Assembly (NCBI GenBank): GCA_963966185.1
Contig: CAWZYM010000271.1
Location: 122,001-186,000, forward strand
Origin: Rhabditoides inermis
Taxonomy: Eukaryota; Nematoda; Chromadorea; Rhabditida; Rhabditidae
DNA length: 64,000 bases
Direction of reading: 5' to 3'
Part shown: positions 57,655-64,000 of the stretch, one piece after another
Numbering within the stretch: position 1 is the first letter of the stretch
How the letters are laid out: every line of letters begins with the position of its first letter
Notes under the pieces: generated by a model
Told to the model about the DNA's origin: nothing
The model's input: only the letters and a program-made list of their open reading frames with translations
Databases searched by the model: none
Position numbers and translations under genes: made by a program

Positions 57655-57850
57655 ATAATAGTTTTATGCATGTGCTTTTGTTGAATTGAGATAAACCCAA
57701 ACATAGGTACTTTACGCTTGTACTTTTCAAAAGAGAACTACGAGATTTGTTTTAAAATTTTAATCAGCTGCGAAGAGATTTTATGCATGTGCTTTTTTTT
57801 GAATCAGATCAAAACAAACCACTTCTCTTTATTTCGGTACTTTCCGAAAG
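57655..57850. repeat. Relics of the 1831-2106 MITE
   Basis: Two direct partial copies share TTTTATGCATGTGCTTTT..TTGAAT..AAAC and (T)ACTTT..AAAGAGAA with the MITE arms. Confidence 0.55.
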
Positions 57851-57951
57851 AGAATTCATTCAATAGTTGAACATAGTTTTCTTTTGTGAGGAGAACGAAA
57901 ACCACCGTTTATGAAACTAATGCCAAACGCATACACCACACAAAGTTATAG

Positions 57952-59741
57952 TCATATGTACATGTTTATCTCAACACATCGACCCAGCCCCGCCGCCCAA
58001 TCGAGGTTTTCTGCCGCAGCAACGACGACGCCGAGACGGTTCGCCGGACGATCGGAGGGGCGGGTCTCGGTCGCTACGTGCGCCGGGACCTGACATCCCT
58101 GGAGCGTGAGAGAGATTCACAGCTTCGACAGTTTGTATATAATTTGAATTGCAGGGCCGGATACATGATGTTTGTCGTGAGGGACATGATGATCTTGGAG
58201 AGAAAGGTTCGCGCAGCGCCGCCGACTTCTTCCCCCGGAACTGCCCCTATTGGAGGTACTGTGGTTGGGGTTGACGTGACCGGTAATGCGCAGTAATGAT
58301 CCTACACTAACACGCGAGTGGAAAAGTGGAAATTTCCAATTTTCCATTGGAAATTTCCAATTTTCCACTGGAAATTTCCATTTTTTCTTGGAAATGTCCA
58401 TTTTCCACTGGAATTTTCCACTTTTCAGTGGAAGTGTGCACTTTTCACTGGATATTTCCAAATTTCCAGTGGAAATTTCCATTTTTCCAGTTGGTCGTGA
58501 AAATATTTCTTGTAAAACAAGAAATGTACGGAATTTGGACTGACGGTAAAAAAAATTGGTAAATGCTGAAAGTATAAGTTTCGTATTGTTTGGGTATTGT
58601 TTGAATTTTTGTGTTGTTTCATGTTTTGATGAAATTTGTGTTTTTTTAATATCTCTTTAATGTAACTGTTGTTTAGGCGGTGGGCCACAACCTGCCCACC
58701 GCTTCCACGCGCTTCGTCTTCCTGTGGAATATACCCGGTGAGTATTGTTTAGAAAAATTTTGACGAAGTTTCTTATGGATTGTAAATATTTCATCATTGC
58801 TTGTTGTAATCATGTTGTTCTTGCAGTGCACTCTTCACTGCAGGCCGGCAGCTCCGTGGACGTCTCCACCTCGTCGACGCTGAGCTCCCACTCGGAGCCA
58901 ATCAAGGTAAGCCTGGTGGTTGTTGTTGATGTTGTTGATGATGATGATGATGTTGTTGGTGATGTTGATGTTGATGATGTTGTTTTATTATCATGCTTTA
59001 CTTGCAGACGGCTTCTTCGTCGCTTCTTACATGAAGATCCTCCTGTCATGTGGTACCCAGACGCGACTACAAAATGGACAAGATCTAGATCAAGAGTCTG
59101 TGCTTCAACTGCGCGAGTTCACCCAGGTTTTCCTTCCACATGCGGATATCTTCTACTATCGCAGTAAGGTAAGCTTTTGAATGAAATTTTACTCAATCAT
59201 TCCGTACAAGTGAATTAATCAATCAACCTACCTCATATTCTTTTTATACGTTACATTTTTTTGTTCTTTTCAGGTGTCGTTCAAGAAACGTGGCGACGTA
59301 GTCGATGGACTTCTCAATGAGGTTGAGCAGCTGAAGGTCGTTTCTCCAGTGACCGAAGAAACTCTTCGCAAGTTCGCCGGTCTTCTCAAGAAATATTCAA
59401 GTGAGAAGAATGCTGACGCTCTGAGGTCGGGAAAAGAAGGTACCGATGGTATAAGCGAGGCGTGGGAGCGTGACATCCTCATAGCAGTAGGTAGTACAGT
59501 GGATGCGCCTGCTTTCTCTGGGGGCCTCGGTTCAAGGAAGGCTACTCCTTCTTTTGCCTCGTTCAGATATACAGAATCTTTTGAATGTAGTACAGATGGG
59601 AATTTAGATGTTGATGTAGACGATGAAACTGCCACGTATGTTTCTGATCCTGACCACTTTGTTGTCCCTCTCAATCTTTATAAGAAATATCTTAAATGTG
59701 AAAAGTTGTGCCAGGAGATGGGCTTCGAAATATTGTTCTAA
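57952..59741 (+). CDS. Unrecognised multi-exon gene, at least 366 aa, 5' end not found
   Basis: Five phase-consistent exons: 57952-58282 (5' limit uncertain, after TTATAG), 58677-58737, 58827-58906, 59008-59168 and 59274-59741 (TAA). AATAAA follows at 59806. The product has a charged N-terminal part (CRSNDDAETVRRTIGG, YVRRDLTSLERERDSQ). The middle part is FTAGRQLRGRLHLVDAELPL, then DGFFVASYMKILLSCGTQTR. A helical stretch (EEVEQLK / VTEETLRKFAGLLKKY type) follows, and the C-terminus is acidic (DVDVDDETATYVSDPDHF). No domain is recognised. Exons 2 and 3 are open in a second frame, but only the frame given here connects to exons 1, 4 and 5. Exons 1-3 lie in the inverted duplication that recurs at 63.0-64.0 kb. 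Confidence 0.62.
58163..58990 (+). repeat. Inverted duplication, left arm
   Basis: Near-identical, in reverse complement, to 63190-64000: part of exon 1, intron 1 with its minisatellite, exon 2, exon 3 and the start of intron 3. The true length is unknown because the right arm runs off the window. Confidence 0.93.
58318..58495. repeat. Palindromic TTTCCANTGGAAA minisatellite (left arm)
   Basis: About eight units of 20-22 bp, each a variant of TTTTCCACTGGAAATTTCCA. It lies in intron 1 of the unrecognised gene. The mirror copy is at 63690-63865. Confidence 0.92.
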
Positions 59742-59928
59742 TACACTTTGTTCACTGTCCACTGACTGCTGTTATATTGTATATGTTTCATGATAAGGTT
59801 ATTGTAATAAAGAAATATAGTAATTTTGTTGTCGAAGTTTCGTCATTTTTTATACAAAGAACACGTTTTTACGTTTCAAATTATACTTTTACGTCACGTT
59901 TCGTTAAAGTAAACATTGGCAAACCAGG

Positions 59929-61317
59929 ATGGTGAGCCATCCTTTGGTGCTGGCAAAGGCTCGTCAGAAAATTATGAATCGTCTCGCTGGGCGGAAGCGA
60001 AGGGTCAGACACTTCCGAGTACGAATCAGCACTAAGATGCACGACATTGACTTCATCATACGGTATTTGTCAATTACTTGACGTAATCAGGCTTTATTAT
60101 ATAGCTATCGCATGACTCGAGGGCAGATTGAGATGTTGGCGCAACGTGTCGCATCTCGAATCGGAGCTGTCAGATCTGACAGGACGACGATATCGGTTTA
60201 TTTGAATTACTTTGTAGTTCATTTCTCCTTTAAATACTTTTAAAGATTGTTGATCGTGTTCTGCTCTTTCTTCGGTTTCTTGGCGGTTCTGTTCGCTTCG
60301 ATCTGCTGGGAGATGGAGCAGGCGTCTCTGCATCATCGGTATTTTTTGAATTCTCTTGATACTCTAATCTGAAATAGGCTCGAGAGCATGTTCTACGAGT
60401 CGCTGCGGCCATTGCACATCTTTCTTCTGAGGAGATTAGGTGGCCGACTACCAGTACTGCGATGAGGTCTATTCAAAAACGTGTATAAATCCAATTTGTT
60501 TAGACTGATGGAGTTTCTGAACTCGCGACGCCGACAACTGCGTCTCGTGGGAGGCATGCTGGATGGCGTCCATATCCGAGTTCAGAAGTTTTCGAGGGGA
60601 GATTCCAACACGTTCGCTGACAGGAACAAGCAGTTTTCTCTCTTGTTTCTCGCCGTCACCGATGTGACTGGTCGTTTTCTTTGGGTGTCCCGTGCTTTCC
60701 CTGGTGAATTGTAATTGTTTTATTCTGTAAACTATCTGTAATAGGAGGAATGCACGACGCCGCTGCTCTCAGACAGACTGACTTGTGGTCTCTCTGTGAG
60801 CAGGGCATTCGTCCTTTCCCGAACGCAGTCATCATCGCGGACAAAGCGTTTCCGCTACGCACATGGTGAGAAAACATTTGAGAAACATGTGTGAATAACT
60901 TTGCAATAGGCTGATTCCTCCTCATGCGCGGGCTCCGAGAGCTTCTCCCGAAGCTGCCTTCAACAACCGTCTTTCATCTACTCGAATGGGTGTTGAATGC
61001 GGGTTTGGATAGTTAGTAAATCATGATTGAAAACATAAAATCGCCTATTCAGCCTGAAGAACCTGTTTCCTCTTCTCGGTAAGACGATGACGCTCAGAGA
61101 CGCTGACTCGGCTGCTGTAGTCGTTGAAGCCGCCTTCGTGCTTGCCAACATTATCCGTGGACACAGAGGACATACGAACGAGGAAGTCCTGGCGGTTCGC
61201 AGGTTTGATCCCATGTCTCGACTTCCTGCTCTCGCACTTCCACCCATGCCGGCCGGACTCAACGCACGTGATCGTCGTAATTGGCCTGCCACCGCCCGCC
61301 GTCTTGCCATGCACTAA
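59929..61317 (+). CDS. PIF/Harbinger transposase (HARBI1-like), 364 aa
   Basis: Eight exons with matching phases: 59929-60062, 60105-60195, 60246-60338, 60378-60466, 60504-60703, 60745-60865, 60910-61011 and 61053-61317 (1095 nt with stop). The N-terminus is basic. FRFLGGSVRFDLLGDGAGVS is the conserved helix-turn region. The DDE catalytic triad is D in VGGMLDGVHI, D in VIIADKAFP and E in MGVECGFGYLKNLF. RNKQFSLLFLAVTD and GGMHDAAALRQTDLW lie between. It catalyses cut-and-paste transposition, normally with a second, DNA-binding protein from the same element. The 37-nt intron after TAMR (60467-60503) is needed to keep frame. No TIRs or 3-bp target duplication could be identified by eye. Confidence 0.88.
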
Positions 61318-61614
61318 TCATATTTATCTTTTTGATAGACGCAGTATTCATCGCTGTTCTTTTTTCACATTGAAAGTTGATTTTCATATAAACAATTGTA
61401 TGTAAATGAACTTAGATTTCATTCGATAGACAACATTTATTACATAATAGGTATCTGATTGGCAAACAAAACAGCATAACAAACCAAATTAACAGAGCAA
61501 AACAATTCAACAATCATTTTAATGAGAAGTATGAAGCAAACGGACAATTAATATATGCAGCTACTATACGGATCTAATTACCATATTCACAAACAGTTTT
61601 GTACTAGTATTAAA
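61318..61614. other. Convergent 3' ends, no further feature
   Basis: 297 bp between the transposase stop and the stop of the opposing gene; AT-rich. Confidence 0.5.
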
Positions 61615-62844
61615 TCATCGCTTCTTGATCTTTTTCACCGGAACCAACCCGTCAGTGACCTCCGGGGGAATCTCATAACCCAACTCCTTGGCGAGCTTGA
61701 TGCTCTTGAGTCGCTTGTGAAACAGCGACACCCTCTTGTGTATCGCTGAAACACATTTTCTACAATAATTATCTATGTCAAAAACTAGTTCCAAGAAAAG
61801 TAAGGTTAGGAAAACCTACCAGAAATGCCATAGATGTCTAGATTAGCTGCTAGCAAGGGCGCCGACTTCTTGTCCACGCGAACCCGTATGCTGTCGCTAT
61901 GGCTCTGCTCCTCGTCTGAAGTATCTTCAGACGACACGGCTCCCAGTTGAGAAAGAGGCGTCTCCTAACGTGACGTCATGTGTTTAATGAAGAATAAACC
62001 TTACTTTTTAAGTTTCACCCACCTCTCTTTGTCGTGATATAGTCGGTGTATTCGGGAACGTCTTCATATCCGAACCAGATGGGGAACTTGCCATCTGAAA
62101 AAAAAGTTGAACAAAAACTAAAACTTTAGTTTCAGAAATATAACTGTAACTAACCAAAGACGGTTCAGCTGGAGCGGATGTCACACACTCATCCAGCTTG
62201 TTGTCAGGATCACCGGCATGCTCGTCTTTCTCTACTTCTTGCACTTCTTTAGTTTCCAGATTTTCGCTCTTCTCTCCAACTTTTGATGCAAGCATCTCCC
62301 AGCGACGTTGAACAATGGACAGGTAGCCACTCTGCTTGAGACTTATGCGAGTCATGCGCGTCTAGAAATAATGAAACATTGTCCAAAGTTTTGCAAAAAT
62401 ATCGTTTTACGGTCCCGATAATTCACGCTATCGCAGAATTTTCTCTCGTATGAAGAGTGAAAATCATACCTGAATGTAGTCCTCCAGATTGTAGATGAGG
62501 CTTCTAGTGATTTTTCTCATAATCCTTTGACAGTCCTGCAGTGTCTTGCTTGGGTCTTCGAGACTCCCTCCATTCTGGTTGTAATGTTGTATCAGACCAA
62601 CAAGAACACGCACCTTCTCGGGTCCTTTCTGCAAGGTTCGAAATTAGTTTGACCCAACACTTTCATAAAAAAAACTCACAGTGACTTTGGATGAGTGCCA
62701 TGCTTTTAGAATTGTCAACAGGAAATCGTCATAACGATCACCGCTGATGTTCTCATATGTTTGAGAGCTGAACACTTTCTTTAGAGCGGCCAGCTCTGTC
62801 TTCGTGAGAGCAGGTGTAGCCTGGGTAGTGACGTTCTCAGTCAT
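61615..62844 (-). CDS. Convergent 292-aa protein, possible second Harbinger protein
   Basis: Six exons: 62680-62844, 62470-62628, 62155-62361, 62023-62094, 61820-61964 and 61615-61745 (879 nt with stop). It starts MTENVTTQATPALTKTELAA. A helical N-terminal half follows (DRYDDFLLTILKAWHSS, QDCQRIMRKITRSLIYNLED, SIVQRRWEMLASKV). The centre is acidic and Ser-rich, with SSEDTSDEEQSHSD. The C-terminus is basic (RVSLFHKRLKSIKLAKELGY, ending KKIKKR) and looks like a nuclear localisation signal. No named domain is recognised. Its tail-to-tail position with the transposase suggests the accessory protein of the Harbinger element. An unrelated host gene is possible. Upstream of the Met lies a third, broken copy of a duplicated exon. 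Confidence 0.68.
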
Positions 62845-62861
62845 GTCCTGTGCAGAGCGAC

Positions 62862-63351
62862 GACGAGGTGGAGACGTCCACGGAGCTGCCGGCCTGCAGT
62901 GAAGAGTGCACTGCAAGAACAACATGATTACAACAAGCAATGATGAAATATTTACAATCCATAAAAAAACTACATCACCAACAACATCACCAACAACATC
63001 ATCAACATCATCATCATCATCAACAACATCAACAACAACCACCAGGCTTACCTTGATTGGCTCCGAGTGGGAGCTCAGCGTCGACGAGGTGGAGACGTCC
63101 ACGGAGCTGCCGGCCTGCAGTGAAGAGTGCACTGCAAGAACAACATGATTACAACAAGCAATGATGAAATATTTACAATCCATAAAAAACTACATCACCA
63201 ACAACATCATCAACATCACCAACAACATCATCATCATCATCAACAACATCATCAACAACCACCAGGCTTACCTTGATTGGCTCCGAGTGGGAGCTCAGCG
63301 TCGACGAGGTGGAGACGTCCACGGAGCTGCCGGCCTGCAGTGAAGAGTGCA
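62862..63351 (-). repeat. Tandem triplication of one exon with flanks, 220-bp period
   Basis: The reverse complement of exon 58827-58906 occurs at 63272-63351, 63052-63131 and, truncated, about 62862-62910. The complete copies are 220 bp apart, including intron sequence with (GTT/GAT)n microsatellite. The truncated copy is fused about 18 bp upstream of the start codon of the 292-aa gene. Confidence 0.93.
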
Positions 63352-64000
63352 CTGCAAGAACAACATGATTACAACAAGCAATGATGAAATATTTACAATC
63401 CATAAGAAACTTCGTCAAAATTTTTCTAAACAATACTCACCGGGTATATTCCACAGGAAGACGAAGCGCGTGGAAGCGGTGGGCAGGTTGTGGCCCACCG
63501 CCTAAACAACAGTTACATTAAAGAGATATTAAAAAAAAACACAAACAAATTTCATCAAAACATGAAACAACACAAAAATTCAAACAATACCCAAACAATA
63601 CGAAACTTATACTTTCAGCATTTACCAATTTTTTTACCGTCAGTCCAAATTCCGTACATTTCTTGTTTTACAAGAAATATTTTCACGACCAACTGGAAAA
63701 ATGGAAATTTCCACTGGAAATTTGGAAATATCCAGTGAAAAGTGCACACTTCCACTGAAAAGTGGAAAATTCCAGTGGAAAATGGACATTTCCAAGAAAA
63801 AATGGAAATTTCCAGTGGAAAATTGGAAATTTCCAATGGAAAATTGGAAATTTCCACTTTTCCACTCGCGTGTTAGTGTAGGATCATTACTGCGCATTAC
63901 CGGTCACGTCAACCCCAACCACAGTACCTCCAATAGGGGCAGTTCCGGGGGAAGAAGTCGGCGGCGCTGCGCGAACCTTTCTCTCCAAGATCATCATGTC
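63190..64000 (-). repeat. Inverted duplication, right arm (runs off the window)
   Basis: Reverse complement of 58163-58990, including the palindromic minisatellite (63690-63865) and exon 2 (63441-63501). At the window edge it is still matching exon 1 of the unrecognised gene, so the arm continues. Confidence 0.93.

Noticed and set aside
62644..63183. 179-codon minus-strand ORF spanning the duplicated exon and the 292-aa start
   Set aside because: Most of it is translated intron and (GAT/GTT)n microsatellite from the triplicated segment. The Met at 62844 begins the coherent exon.

Overview
The window looks like a repeat-rich stretch of a rhabditid (Caenorhabditis-grade) nematode chromosome. 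The clade call rests on gene content: a two-exon cuticle collagen, three nematode-specific chemoreceptor families (Sre, Srh, Srx types) and very short introns (about 37-60 nt) with CAG/TAG acceptors. It also rests on the mix of MITEs, tRNA-headed repeats, a PIF/Harbinger transposon and a PHD-EN-RT LINE. All gene models below were assembled by eye from open frames, splice-site dinucleotides and phase bookkeeping; no search was run.

Layout. 1-5 kb: GA-rich satellite, foldback MITE, a broken LINE 3' end and tRNA-derived repeats. 5.1-7.8 kb: a decayed Sre-type receptor carrying a hAT-like MITE with a clear target-site duplication. 8-13 kb: MITEs and foldbacks with one weak small secreted ORF. 13.6-17.8 kb: weak plus-strand exons, the 5' half of an Srx-type receptor (minus) invaded by a foldback, and a frameshifted YMDD reverse-transcriptase relic. 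18-23 kb: large inverted repeats, two of whose arms carry tRNA-like heads. 23.0-24.6 kb: an apparently intact Sre-type receptor (370 aa, nine exons, minus). 25-27 kb: TIR elements with tRNA-like cores. 27.7-28.7 kb: a small secreted protein (157 aa, plus).

32.9-35.9 kb: a complete 14-exon UDP-glycosyltransferase (541 aa, minus). 37.5-41.1 kb: a full-length-looking LINE (1056-aa ORF, minus) preceded by about three 152-bp monomers. 42.2-43.0 kb: minisatellites. 43.2-52.0 kb: three tandem Arf-family GTPase genes (minus). The right-hand copy is canonical; the other two are intact ORFs that have lost the DxxGGQ switch-II motif. A CT-rich satellite lies between them. 52.4-53.4 kb: cuticle collagen (286 aa, minus). 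54.8-56.5 kb: complete Srh-type receptor (345 aa, minus) with a TIR/tRNA-like element in intron 1.

58-64 kb: an inverted duplication runs off the right edge. It flanks an intact PIF/Harbinger transposase (364 aa, plus), a convergent 292-aa basic-tailed protein (minus) and an unrecognised multi-exon gene (plus).

The host genes do not form one pathway: they are membrane-traffic GTPases, a detoxification or sugar-conjugation enzyme, chemoreceptors and a cuticle protein. The strongest candidates for something new are the switch-II-less Arf paralogues, the TIR-bounded repeats with internal tRNA-like Pol III promoter boxes, and the inverted and triplicated exon structure around the Harbinger element.
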